NCBI GenBank assembly: GCA_937868765.1
Contig: CALMNL010000011.1
Location: forward strand, 62,001-126,000
DNA: 64,000 nt
DNA from: an uncultured Desulfatitalea sp.
GTDB taxonomy: Bacteria; Desulfobacterota; Desulfobacteria; Desulfobacterales; Desulfosarcinaceae
Direction of reading: 5' to 3'
Part shown: piece after piece, positions 17,116 to 25,575 of the stretch
Position numbering within the stretch: position 1 is the stretch's first letter
Layout of the letters: every line of letters begins with the position of its first letter
Translations under genes and position numbers: made by a program
The notes under the pieces: generated by a model
What the model was told of the DNA's origin: nothing
Seen by the model: the letters and a program-made list of their open reading frames with translations, nothing else
The model's database searches: none

Positions 17116-17802
17116 TCAGTGCTCCAGCTGCAAACCCCATCCCTCGAAAAGATACATGATGCCGAATCCGTACCACAGCGTGTAGATCACGTAGAACACC
17201 AGGGAGAAAATCACCACCCACAAACGATCCTTGATGTTCTGGGCCTCGATGCCGAAGTAGTTGTAAGCCGGCTCCACCGCCTTGGTCAGGGCCGTGTGCA
17301 CCGCATTGGCCGCCTTGAACTGTTCCTGCTTGTTCAATTCCTCTTCCAGCAAGGTAAGGGCATGCCACCAGTTGTACGTCGCCCGGCGCGGTTCTATGCC
17401 GTATTTGGACTGAATGGCATCGCCGTTGTTCTCGTACATCAGCTTGGCATCGGCCAGACAATTGGCCAGCATCCGCCCCAGGTCGCCGGATACTTTCAGG
17501 GTCCCGCCGCTGACATTGATCATGGCGCCGCCGGCATTGAGCTGCTTGGCCATCTGGTCCGCCTGTTCGGCGGATTCAAAGGCCAGCGTCACGTCGATGG
17601 ACTGCCCGTTAAACTTCTCGGCGGCCTTGACGGCCTTTGAAATATAATTGGCCGATCCCTTGGAGATGGAATTGTACAGGCTGTCCATGTACTGCAATCC
17701 GTTGTGGCCATTGAACAGGGGCATGAAAATGCCTACGAATACGATGCCGAAGGTGATCATGAGCACCAGGCCGGTGCCGAAGAGTTTCTTATTGGCGATC
17801 AT
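17116..17802 (-). CDS. membrane protein of unknown function paired with TauE
   Basis: A 228-residue protein with a membrane segment near the N-terminus (about 8-30) and another near the C-terminus (about 187-212). An extracytoplasmic domain of about 155 residues lies between them. The middle is helical and charged, with no motif I recognise. Its start overlaps the TauE gene stop (ATGA), so the products are probably made in fixed ratio and may form a complex. I do not recognise a named family; the pairing with TauE is the only functional clue. A strong terminator follows. Confidence 0.7.
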   Translation of the reverse strand: MIANKKLFGTGLVLMITFGIVFVGIFMPLFNGHNGLQYMDSLYNSISKGSANYISKAVKAAEKFNGQSIDVTLAFESAEQADQMAKQLNAGGAMINVSGGTLKVSGDLGRMLANCLADAKLMYENNGDAIQSKYGIEPRRATYNWWHALTLLEEELNKQEQFKAANAVHTALTKAVEPAYNYFGIEAQNIKDRLWVVIFSLVFYVIYTLWYGFGIMYLFEGWGLQLEH

Positions 17803-19103
17803 GGATGGCCCTCCTCTCCCTTAAGCACGCCGATGTTCTTTATGAACGTGCCGATGACCCATACGGCGAAGGCGCCGATGACGATGAAAAACGCGTAGAT
17901 GCCGATTTGGTTGAGCAGGTTGCCCATGGCGGGCGACAGGGGGATGACTTTCATGGCCGCCAGTTTGGAGGGCAGGGCAAAGAAGCGGTTGACGAAGCCG
18001 GAGAGCACCGCCAGGGCATAGAAGCCGCGGATGGTGATGCCGGGCACCACCTTGGTCACCATGGCGCCGATCTGGATGCCGATCAGGCTGCCCAGCAGCA
18101 TGCCCATGGCCAGGGTGTAGAAGATGAAGCCGTAGATGGCATACTGGGTGATGGCCGAATACCCGGCGGTGAAGATGATCTGGAAGATGTCGGTGCCCAC
18201 CGTGGTCATGGACGAGACGCCCAGCATGTAGACGAAGATGGGAAAGGTCAGGAAGCCGCCGCCCACGCCCATGATGCCGGCTGCCAGGCCCACCAGGGCA
18301 CCGGAAAGCACCAGGAAGACCCAGGAGATGCCACGGCCGCCGGGGGTGAAATCGTGGTCGAATTTGACCATGGGCGGTATTTTTACAGCCTGGAGCTTAC
18401 GGGGCAGCCCGCCCAGGTCCGCGCCTTCCGATTTTCCGCCATGGGCGCCGCCGCCGTGGGCGTCGGCATCGCCGGCCATGGCCTTGCGCGACCGGATATA
18501 ATCGAGCAGGGCATAGGCGCCCAGGAAGCCCAGCATCAACACGTAGATGGTGGTGATGAAGGCGTCGCTGAGCACCGGGTTCTTTTCGTACAGCACCCGG
18601 TTGACCACGCCGCCGCCCGTGGCCCCGATCATGGAGCCGATCAAGAAGACCACGGCCAGCGGCACCGAGACGTTCCCGAGCTTGCGATGGATCACGCTGC
18701 CCATGATGGCCTTGGCGAAAATGTGGAACAGGTCGGTACCCACCGCCAGGATGCCCTTGATGCCTGCGCTCATCAGGGCCGGGGCGATGATGAAGCCGCC
18801 GCCCGCGCCGATGGCCCCGGTGATCAGACCGGCGCAAACGCCGATCAGGATCGAGGCGATGAAGATGAAATTGGAATAAAACGCCGGGCTGTAGGCTTTC
18901 TTTCCCCCCAGCACTCCCGGCAGCGCCTGGCTGATATCGCCGGCAAAGACGATCCCTCCCAAGATAACCGGCAGCAACATGAGCCCCAGCACGATCAACC
19001 GCTTGCGATCGCCCAGGATGGTTCTGGCCGTATCGAGCTCCCATTGGGCGTGCATGCGGGCGCCATGCATCATCAAAGCTCCCCATTGTTTGAAGAAACC
19101 CAT
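17799..19103 (-). CDS. TauE/SafE-family sulfite exporter-like permease
   Basis: A 434-residue polytopic membrane protein with two TauE/SafE half-repeats, each carrying the Gly-rich signature (GAIGAGGGFIIAPAL and IMGVGGGFLTFPIFV). A cytosolic linker rich in His, Gly and Asp (DADAHGGGAHGGKSEG) sits between the halves. Family members export sulfite, sulfoacetate or related organosulfonates; the anion here is unproven, though a sulfur substrate fits a sulfate reducer. The ATG at 19103 is chosen because AAGGAGTGG lies just upstream; the frame extends 36 codons further without support. It follows the single-domain receiver gene and overlaps the 228-residue membrane protein gene. Confidence 0.85.
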   Translation of the reverse strand: MGFFKQWGALMMHGARMHAQWELDTARTILGDRKRLIVLGLMLLPVILGGIVFAGDISQALPGVLGGKKAYSPAFYSNFIFIASILIGVCAGLITGAIGAGGGFIIAPALMSAGIKGILAVGTDLFHIFAKAIMGSVIHRKLGNVSVPLAVVFLIGSMIGATGGGVVNRVLYEKNPVLSDAFITTIYVLMLGFLGAYALLDYIRSRKAMAGDADAHGGGAHGGKSEGADLGGLPRKLQAVKIPPMVKFDHDFTPGGRGISWVFLVLSGALVGLAAGIMGVGGGFLTFPIFVYMLGVSSMTTVGTDIFQIIFTAGYSAITQYAIYGFIFYTLAMGMLLGSLIGIQIGAMVTKVVPGITIRGFYALAVLSGFVNRFFALPSKLAAMKVIPLSPAMGNLLNQIGIYAFFIVIGAFAVWVIGTFIKNIGVLKGEEGHP

Positions 19104-19207
19104 TGCGGTATCCACTCCTTGTCGATTTTGTTCAAAGCCTTTTTGCCGTGAAGCCACGGCAAATCCCCTTAACTTCTTCCTTGAGAAATCCAAAAAAAAT
19201 GTGACGA

Positions 19208-19621
19208 TCACCTCCTCATCTTTTCCATGGTTTCGATTTTTTTTATCTGCAACTGACGCTTTTGAAAGGCGTCTTGAATTTTGTAGATCAACTCGTCGAT
19301 GTCGATGGGCTTCATCAGGTAGTCGAACGCACCCAGTTCCATGCCCTGGATCGCTGCCTCCATGCTGGCATGGCCGGTGAGCATGATCACTTCCACCAGC
19401 GGATAACGCTGTTTGATCTCCCGCAGGGCCTGGATGCCGTCCATGCCCGGCATGCGCATGTCCATGACGACCACATCCATGGCTTGCTCGGACAAAATCG
19501 CCAGCGCCTCGGACCCGCTGGAAACGCCGGTGACATCCATGCCGCGCTTCTTCATGCGCTTGATCGCGGTTTGCAGGTATTCGGTCTCGTCATCTACGAA
19601 TAGAGCTCTTAAAGATTCCAT
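19208..19621 (-). CDS. single-domain response regulator
   Basis: A protein of about 137 residues made of one receiver domain: an acidic pocket near residue 10 (FVDDE), phospho-acceptor Asp in VVVMDMRMPGMDG, and Lys in YLMKPID. A short Lys-rich helical tail follows, with no output domain. Two ATGs sit side by side at 19624 and 19621; the second has better spacing from GGAGG. Stand-alone receivers often relay phosphate or bind a partner protein. Here the gene precedes the TauE exporter by about 100 bases, so it may be part of the exporter unit or of the two-component pathway further downstream. Confidence 0.9.
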   Translation of the reverse strand: MESLRALFVDDETEYLQTAIKRMKKRGMDVTGVSSGSEALAILSEQAMDVVVMDMRMPGMDGIQALREIKQRYPLVEVIMLTGHASMEAAIQGMELGAFDYLMKPIDIDELIYKIQDAFQKRQLQIKKIETMEKMRR

Positions 19622-19714
19622 CATGGGCCTCCTGTGGATGCGTCCAGACAGCGATAAATAGTGAATCGGAGGAGGACGCTTCTGATGGGTTTTTCGAAAG
19701 GGCAGGCGGAAAAG

Positions 19715-19734
19715 AGCCTCACGGGAATGAGGCT
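19715..19734 (-). terminator. possible weak terminator
   Basis: AGCCTCA and TGAGGCT (7 bp, 6-base loop) are followed on the minus strand by CTTTTCC. It could end transcripts from the 20090-20878 gene, but it lies about 360 bases past that stop and the U-tract is short. Confidence 0.3.
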
Positions 19735-19996
19735 AGGGGATCGAGCTGCAAGTTCGGTTGCAGGAGCTTTCAATCCAGGGGGGCTGGTGCCGCTGGAAGG
19801 CGCTGCCCGCTGAGCTGCCGTTATCGTCGAGGCATTTTTCATGGCCCGGTTCGTCAGTACCCTCATTTCGCCTGTCCGTCACCAATTCCGTCCGGGGATG
19901 GGCCCTTTGGCATGCAGGAAACCCCGGCAACCATCTGCGCCTCGGGACTGGCGGCGAACAAGGCCGTATTGAATATCATGTTGGCGGCCGCTGAAT

Positions 19997-20048
19997 CAAT
20001 TAAATTTCAATTTAATTGCATGGTTGTAATTTTAACTGAGTGCTCAGT
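19997..20048. promoter_or_regulatory. two adjacent palindromes, candidate operators
   Basis: CAATTAAAT-N4-ATTTAATTG (19997-20018) is a perfect 9-bp inverted repeat. ACTGAG-TG-CTCAGT (20035-20048) is a perfect 6-bp palindrome 17 bases away. The symmetry and 2-base spacer of the second resemble TetR-type operators. They lie just past the stop of the 20090-20878 gene and about 400 bases ahead of the receiver gene. Confidence 0.4.
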
Positions 20049-20089
20049 CGGTATTTCGGCGGCGACTTGCCGCCCGCCTTGGGTTCACG

Positions 20090-20878
20090 TTATCCGCGCG
20101 ACAATATCCTCTTTTTCATTTCGGCCAGCACCGTCTCCCCCTCTAATTCGGCCGGTTCTTCCCCTTTGGCCGTTTGGTGGAATTGTCGCAGGGCTGCATT
20201 GTCGAGAGTGCTGACGGTGCTGCGGATCAGCTTCAAGCGACTGTGCATGAGGTTGAAAACCACGCTCGGCCCCACTTCCATGGCGCCGCCCACGGCATCC
20301 TTCGTTGCACCCCAGGCACGACAATGGGGCGTTTCCATGATTTTGGGCACAGGCGCCCAGCCCATCAGTTCGGCGATCAACGTGAGCACCTCGATGATGC
20401 CGTCCGCATAGTTGTTTTTCAGCGCTTCACGACCCTCCTGGACCAGGGCTTCGATATCCTCGGTCGTATAGGAGAGATCTAGCGAGGCGATGATCTCCTC
20501 CTGGAGGTGTTGCAAGGTATCCGCTTTGGCGCTCACCACCACATCCTTGTCGTTGAGAATCTTGATGGCATTGCGGATGCTGATCATCTCTTTGAGCGTG
20601 GGGCTTTTGCGCAGGACCACATCGTCCACCGTGGTGTGATAGCGTTTGAGTTCGTTGTCCAGCACGATGATGAAGGGCGGGCCACCCGGGGCATCTTCCC
20701 GGCAGAAGAGTTCCAGATCGCGCTCCTGGCGCGGTGCATAGCGGCTCATCGCGAACAAGGTGCGCAGGGCTTCGCGATCGATGCGCGGGGGCGGATCGGC
20801 TGGTTTCATGGATCTGCGGATCTGCTCGGCCAGACGGTTGACCTGAACTTTTTTGCTTAGATTCTCTCTGAAGCCCAT
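20090..20878 (-). CDS. conserved-looking protein of unknown function
   Basis: A 262-residue soluble protein with no signal peptide or membrane segment. A basic N-terminus (KKVQVNRLAEQIRRSMKP) and a mixed alpha/beta middle (FIIVLDNELKRYHTTVDDVVLRK) precede a long helical region (about 95-160) and a Met/Leu-rich C-terminus. I recognise no family or catalytic motif. CAGGAGGCACCG precedes the ATG at 20878, so the start is well supported. It is divergent from citrate synthase, with 166 bases between their starts. Codon use and GC match the neighbours, so it is probably a resident gene. Confidence 0.7.
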   Translation of the reverse strand: MGFRENLSKKVQVNRLAEQIRRSMKPADPPPRIDREALRTLFAMSRYAPRQERDLELFCREDAPGGPPFIIVLDNELKRYHTTVDDVVLRKSPTLKEMISIRNAIKILNDKDVVVSAKADTLQHLQEEIIASLDLSYTTEDIEALVQEGREALKNNYADGIIEVLTLIAELMGWAPVPKIMETPHCRAWGATKDAVGGAMEVGPSVVFNLMHSRLKLIRSTVSTLDNAALRQFHQTAKGEEPAELEGETVLAEMKKRILSRG

Positions 20879-20970
20879 CGGTGCCTCCTGCGCCGGCCAT
20901 GGCCTTAAGGCGCTCTATTGATAGATAACATGCTGAAAAATATAATATTGAAGGTTATTCGAGGTAACGT

Positions 20971-21001
20971 TTGACCCCGGTTAACAATTTCTGTATATGA
21001 T
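20971..21001 (+). promoter_or_regulatory. candidate sigma-70 promoter for citrate synthase
   Basis: TTGACC (20971-20976) is followed after 17 bases by TATATG (20994-20999), or after 19 bases by TATGAT (20996-21001). It ends about 44 bases before the ATG at 21045, and GTTAAC lies in the spacer. Confidence 0.5.
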
Positions 21002-21044
21002 CCCCTCTATTTCGGCAAACCGTTTTTATCCAAAGGAAAAAGCC

Positions 21045-22334
21045 ATGGACGATCTTGTGACCATTACCTACAAAGGTAAATCGTATCAACTGCCGGTGAT
21101 CATCGGCACCGAAAACGAACGCGCGGTCGATATCCTTCGCCTGCGCAACGAGACGGGCTTCATCACCTATGATCCCGGCTTCGCCAACACCGGTGCTTGC
21201 AAGAGCAGCATTACCTATATGGACGGAGAGAAAGGCATTCTGCGCTACCGCGGTATTCCCGTGGAGGAGCTGGCCGAGAAATCTTCCTTCAAGGAGACCG
21301 CCTATCTATTGATCAATGGTCAATTGCCCACTGAAACCGAGTTGCGCAAGTTTTCCATCATGCTCAACGATAACTCTCTCGTCCACGAGGACATGAAGAC
21401 CTTTTTCCAGAATTTCCCACGAGCTTCCCATCCCATGGGGATTCTCTCGGCAATGGTCAATGCGCTGCGCAGCTTCTACCCGGAATTGCAGACCAGTGAA
21501 GAGGAGATCAACCTCACCGTGACCCGCCTGCTGGCCAAGGTGCGCACCATGGCGGCGATGTCTTACAAGATATCCCGCGGGCATACGGTTGTCTACCCCC
21601 GTCCGGACCTGGCCTATTGCGAGAATTTTCTCAACATGATGTTCAATACGCCGGTTACGCCTTATGTGCTCGTCAAGGAGGTGGTGCGGGCCCTGGAGGT
21701 CTTCTGGATCCTGCACGCCGACCACGAGCAAAACTGCTCCACTACGGCCGTGCGGGTGGTGGGCAGTGGGCGGGTCAATCTCTATGCGGCCATTTCCGCC
21801 GGCATTTCGGCCCTCTGGGGGCCGCTGCACGGCGGCGCCAACCAGGCGGTGATCGAAATGCTCAACGAGATCTATCGCGGCGGCGGCGACTACCGCAAGG
21901 CGGTGACGCGGGCCAAAGACAAGAATGATCCCTTCCGGCTGATGGGGTTCGGTCATCGCGTTTACAAAACATATGATCCGCGCGCCAAGATCATGAAGCG
22001 CATGTGCGACAATTTGCTCAAGACCTTGAACCTCAAGGACCCGCTGCTGGATATTGCCAAGGAGCTGGAGGAGGTGGCGCTGAAGGACGCTTATTTCATC
22101 GACCACAACCTTTATCCCAACGTGGACTTTTACAGTGGCATCGTGCTGCGCGCTATCGGCATTCCCACCAATATGTTCACCGTGATGTTCGCCATCGGCC
22201 GACTGCCGGGGTGGATTGCGCAGTGGAAGGAGAGCATGGACGATCCGGCGTGGCGCATCAGCCGGCCCCGCCAGATTTACACGGGCCCGACCGAAACCCA
22301 CTATGTGCCCATGTCCGAACGCCAGACGGCCTGA
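21045..22334 (+). CDS. gltA: citrate synthase
   Basis: A 429-residue citrate synthase of the hexameric bacterial type. The catalytic residues fall where expected: His262 in GPLHGGANQ, His304 in GFGHRVYK and Asp361 in NVDFYSG, almost the same numbering as the E. coli enzyme. It condenses oxaloacetate and acetyl-CoA to citrate in the cytosol. The ATG at 21045 is preferred because CAAAGGAAAAAGCC precedes it; the frame extends 16 codons upstream into the promoter. It has its own candidate promoter and a strong terminator, so it is monocistronic. In a sulfate reducer it would feed a complete or biosynthetic TCA cycle. Confidence 0.95.
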   Translation: MDDLVTITYKGKSYQLPVIIGTENERAVDILRLRNETGFITYDPGFANTGACKSSITYMDGEKGILRYRGIPVEELAEKSSFKETAYLLINGQLPTETELRKFSIMLNDNSLVHEDMKTFFQNFPRASHPMGILSAMVNALRSFYPELQTSEEEINLTVTRLLAKVRTMAAMSYKISRGHTVVYPRPDLAYCENFLNMMFNTPVTPYVLVKEVVRALEVFWILHADHEQNCSTTAVRVVGSGRVNLYAAISAGISALWGPLHGGANQAVIEMLNEIYRGGGDYRKAVTRAKDKNDPFRLMGFGHRVYKTYDPRAKIMKRMCDNLLKTLNLKDPLLDIAKELEEVALKDAYFIDHNLYPNVDFYSGIVLRAIGIPTNMFTVMFAIGRLPGWIAQWKESMDDPAWRISRPRQIYTGPTETHYVPMSERQTA

Positions 22335-22369
22335 CACGGCCTGGGACTGCGAAGGCGTCGTCAAAAAAG

Positions 22370-22402
22370 AAGAGGGGGGCGGGCTCAGCCCGACCCCCTC
22401 TT
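22370..22402. terminator. bidirectional Rho-independent terminator
   Basis: AGAGGGGG pairs with CCCCCTCT and CGGGC-TCA-GCCCG extends the stem inside it. A-rich sequence on the left and TTTATATTTT on the right give a U-tract in both directions. It serves citrate synthase (plus) and the small exported protein gene (minus). Confidence 0.85.
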
Positions 22403-22436
22403 TATATTTTCCATCTGGATGCTTGGTATCGCAGGT

Positions 22437-22739
22437 TTAATCGAAATCGCCCAGTGGACGGACGAAAGTCCATTTGGCCGGCCATTCCACCAGCGTACCC
22501 CAGGCTTCACCGACATTGCCTCCCAAGGCCGAGAAGGGTACCGATACCACGAAAATGCAGAATCCGCCGATCGTGGCGACGATACCCAGGGGGCGGCACA
22601 GCAGGCCATCGGCGGTCATGCTGCCGGCCGCGATCTGCTTGTCGGTCACCGTTTCATCTTGGGCCATGGCAGCCCAGGGCGTGAGGAGCATCGCCGCGAT
22701 CAGCAAAAGAACGATGGAATGTTTGCCTAAACTGTGCAT
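22437..22739 (-). CDS. small exported protein of unknown function
   Basis: A 100-residue protein with a signal peptide (about 1-26, cleavage after AMA). A short mature part contains a hydrophobic Gly-rich segment (about 50-75, LGIVATIGGFCIFVVSVPFSALGG) that may be a membrane helix. It ends with a Trp/Pro-rich tail. Similar small proteins occur in delta-proteobacteria without assigned function. GAAAGGAGACTAT precedes the ATG. It converges with citrate synthase on a shared terminator and is divergent from priA. Confidence 0.7.
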   Translation of the reverse strand: MHSLGKHSIVLLLIAAMLLTPWAAMAQDETVTDKQIAAGSMTADGLLCRPLGIVATIGGFCIFVVSVPFSALGGNVGEAWGTLVEWPAKWTFVRPLGDFD

Positions 22740-22949
22740 ATAGTCTCCTTTCCTGAACGGATCGCCCGTGGGGCGTCGTAACTTAAGTATTTTCGGCTTG
22801 CCGCCATGGCACCATCTTTATCGTAAAACCATAGCAGTTCTTTTAACCGGCCGCAATCTTTTGCTAAGACGTTATCGGCAATTCATTCCGCAACTTTAAC
22901 CGAATGATGGGATGACTCGAAACCTGGTCGAGAAGGTGGTTTACTGGAA

Positions 22950-25430
22950 TTGAATTCGGCAATCTCTTCAGAGACGGCTGCGACCAGCGGCGTATCTTCT
23001 CATCTGATCGAGGTGGCGGTTTGCTTGCCGATCTTTTCGACCTTTACGTACGAGGTTCCTTCCGACCTGTGGCCGGAAGTAACACCGGGAAAGCGTGTCC
23101 TGGTTCCCTTCGGCCGGCGCCGGGTGACCGGCTATGTACTGGGCTCGGTGGATCAGGCCCCGGCAGCCGGGCTGAAAAGCATCTGCGCCATTCTGGACGA
23201 CCAGCCCCTCTTCCCGGAAGTGATGTCCCCCTTTTTCGGCTGGATCGCCGACTACTACATGCATCCCCTGGGAGAGGTGCTGCAGACCGCGCTGCCGTCG
23301 GGCATCAATTTGGCCGATCAAGCCTGCTACGAGCTGACTGAAAGCGGGCAGGCGGCCATGGCCGGCATCTGCCAAAACATGTCGGCCTGGGAGCAGCGCA
23401 TATTTTGCCGTCTGGTACAGGGGCCCTGCAGCCGTGGTGCATTGCGCCGCCTGGCCGGCCGCGCTTTTTCACCCGCTGTTTTGACCGCATGGGAAAAAAA
23501 AGGCTGGCTCGATCGCCGGGAGCGTCTGGCCGGCGGCCATACTCAACCCAAAACGATTCGATATGTCCGAACCCATCCAGGCTTCAACGACGTGCAACGG
23601 CTATCGCCGGCGCGCCGGGCTGTCTGGCAGATCTTGCAGGCCGAAGGCCCCGTTGCCATGGAAGCGCTGCGCGCCGTCCTTCCCACCGCGGCCGCCCTGG
23701 TACGTGCCATGGTGCGTGACGGCCAGGTACAGCTCGAACGACGGTCGGTCTATCGAGATCCCCTGGGGGACCCCATCGCGCCTGACCGGCCGCCGCCGTT
23801 GACGCCGGAGCAGCAGGTGGCCGTGGAAACCATGGGGGACCGTCTGGGAAAGGGGTATCAAACCTTTTTGCTGGCCGGCGTCACCGGCTCGGGCAAGACC
23901 GAAGTCTATCTGCAGATGGCGGCCCGGGCACTTGCCCGGGGGCTCTCGGTGCTGGTGCTGGTGCCCGAAATTTCCCTGATCTCCCAGACCGAACGGGCTT
24001 TTCGGGCCCGCTTCGGCGATCAGGTGGCCCTTTTACACAGCGGCCTGTCCGATGGCGAGCGACTGGACCAGTGGCAGCGCATCCGGCGTGGCGCGGCGGC
24101 CATCGCCGTAGGGGCCCGGTCGGCCATCTTCGCGCCTTTTGCCAAGGTCGGCCTGATCATCGTGGATGAAGAGCATGACGACTCCTACAAGCAGGAGGGG
24201 GCACTGCGCTACCACGCCCGCGACCTGGCTGTCATGCGTGCCCGCCAACAGGAAGCCGTGGCCATCCTCGGCTCGGCTACGCCCTCTTTGCAGTCGGCCT
24301 ACAATGCCCAGTGCGGTAAATTTCTGAAGATCAGCCTTTGCGACCGAGTGGACCAGCGGGCCTTGCCCGAGATCTTTGTCGAGGATCTGACCGCCGTGCG
24401 CGAAGAGCGCGGCGTCCGTCGCCACCTGACACCCGCATTGCTGAAAGCCCTGGGGGAAACCCTGGCGCATAACGAACAGGCGCTGATCTTCCTGAACCGC
24501 CGGGGATTTGCCGGCGCCGTGATATGCGGGGTTTGCGGGCAGATGGTCCGTTGCCGGCGTTGCGATATTTCCCTGACCTATCATCAGCAGGCCGATGTCT
24601 ATCAGTGCCACTACTGCGGCTTCAGCCAGCCGGCAATTGCGCGCTGCGGCCGCTGCGGGTCGGACCGCCTCCGGCGCATGGGCATGGGCACCGAGCGTTT
24701 GGAAGAAGATCTGCGCAAACTCTTCCCCGCTGCCCGGGTGGCCCGCATGGATCGAGACACCACCCGCCGCAAGGGAGCGTTGCGCAAGATCCTGAAGGAT
24801 CTGCACGACCGCAAGATCGACATTCTGGTGGGGACCCAGATGGTGGCCAAGGGCCACGACTATCCCCACATCACCCTGGTGGGCATCATCTGCGCCGACC
24901 TTTCCTTGAGCATGCCCGACTTCCGTTCGGGCGAGCGCACCTTCCAACTGCTCGCCCAGGTGGCCGGCCGTGCCGGAAGGGGAAAAGTGCCGGGACGTGT
25001 GATTCTGCAGACCTACAACCCGCTTCATTTCAGCATCACCGCAGCGCGCCAGCAGGATTTCGACGCCTTTTACAGGCAAGAGATCGAGTTCCGCAAGTTG
25101 CTGGGATATCCGCCGGTCACCCGCATGATCCAACTGCGGATCAGCGGCCGGGACAGTGTCCGGGTGGCCGAATTCGCCCAGCGTCTGGGCACCCGTTGCC
25201 GCCAGCTCCTGGCACACGGCACCGCAGACAACGGACTGGAGGTGCTGGGACCCATCGAAGCCCCCTTGCAGCGCATCGCCGATCAATTCCGTTGGCAGCT
25301 CCTGATCAAAGGGCCCCGGGTCGGACCGTTGCACCATTTCGTGCGTCGGCTGGTCTTCGGACCCGATGCCGTCGGCGCCAAGGGCGATGTGAGCATTGCC
25401 GTGGACGTGGACCCGGTGTTCTTGATGTGA
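22950..25430 (+). CDS. priA: primosomal replication protein N' (PriA helicase)
   Basis: An 826-residue protein with all PriA parts: an N-terminal DNA-binding domain (about 20-120), a superfamily 2 helicase with Walker A GVTGSGKTEVYL near residue 310 and DEEH box IIVDEEHDDSYKQE near 405, and a zinc-binding insert with Cys pairs (CGVCG, CRRCD, CHYCG, CGRCG; about 526-567). Helicase motifs V and VI (GTQMVAKGHDYP, QVAGRAGRG) and the C-terminal domain follow. It restarts stalled forks by loading the primosome. The start is a TTG at 22950 without a strong ribosome-binding site, which may keep levels low. Start position is the least certain part. Confidence 0.95.
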   Translation: MNSAISSETAATSGVSSHLIEVAVCLPIFSTFTYEVPSDLWPEVTPGKRVLVPFGRRRVTGYVLGSVDQAPAAGLKSICAILDDQPLFPEVMSPFFGWIADYYMHPLGEVLQTALPSGINLADQACYELTESGQAAMAGICQNMSAWEQRIFCRLVQGPCSRGALRRLAGRAFSPAVLTAWEKKGWLDRRERLAGGHTQPKTIRYVRTHPGFNDVQRLSPARRAVWQILQAEGPVAMEALRAVLPTAAALVRAMVRDGQVQLERRSVYRDPLGDPIAPDRPPPLTPEQQVAVETMGDRLGKGYQTFLLAGVTGSGKTEVYLQMAARALARGLSVLVLVPEISLISQTERAFRARFGDQVALLHSGLSDGERLDQWQRIRRGAAAIAVGARSAIFAPFAKVGLIIVDEEHDDSYKQEGALRYHARDLAVMRARQQEAVAILGSATPSLQSAYNAQCGKFLKISLCDRVDQRALPEIFVEDLTAVREERGVRRHLTPALLKALGETLAHNEQALIFLNRRGFAGAVICGVCGQMVRCRRCDISLTYHQQADVYQCHYCGFSQPAIARCGRCGSDRLRRMGMGTERLEEDLRKLFPAARVARMDRDTTRRKGALRKILKDLHDRKIDILVGTQMVAKGHDYPHITLVGIICADLSLSMPDFRSGERTFQLLAQVAGRAGRGKVPGRVILQTYNPLHFSITAARQQDFDAFYRQEIEFRKLLGYPPVTRMIQLRISGRDSVRVAEFAQRLGTRCRQLLAHGTADNGLEVLGPIEAPLQRIADQFRWQLLIKGPRVGPLHHFVRRLVFGPDAVGAKGDVSIAVDVDPVFLM

Positions 25431-25499
25431 GGGCGAAAGCGAAAGCCCGATTTATGGAAATATGAAATAATAGAGGCCTTCATGGAAGGAAGCGGTGGC

Positions 25500-25529
25500 T
25501 TGACATCCCGTATGGCTCACCATTATAGA
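25500..25529 (+). promoter_or_regulatory. candidate sigma-70 promoter for the DUF1573 gene
   Basis: A perfect TTGACA (25500-25505) and TATAGA (25524-25529) are 18 bases apart, ending about 46 bases before the ATG at 25576. The spacer holds a small palindrome, ATGG-CTCA-CCAT. Confidence 0.5.
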
Positions 25530-25575
25530 TGTATGGTCTTTAATGATTTTATTCCAACCATCGAGGAGAAAGTTC

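Larger units (their letters stand above)
19622..20089. other. intergenic region with three inverted repeats
   Basis: About 470 bases with no credible gene, between two minus-strand genes. It contains a 7-bp hairpin followed on the minus strand by CTTTTCC (19715-19734), a 9-bp AT-rich inverted repeat (19997-20018), and a 6-bp palindrome (20035-20048). Base composition drops sharply around 19990-20035. Small frames here lack family features. Confidence 0.6.

Noticed and set aside
14402-17185. 927-codon plus-strand open frame
   Set aside because: It lies wholly antisense to the phosphotransferase gene. Its translation is His/Gly/Gln-rich without domains, the usual shadow of a high-GC gene.
19621-19866. 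Small minus-strand frame upstream of the receiver gene
   Set aside because: No ribosome-binding site or family pattern. It covers a hairpin and ends inside the receiver start region.
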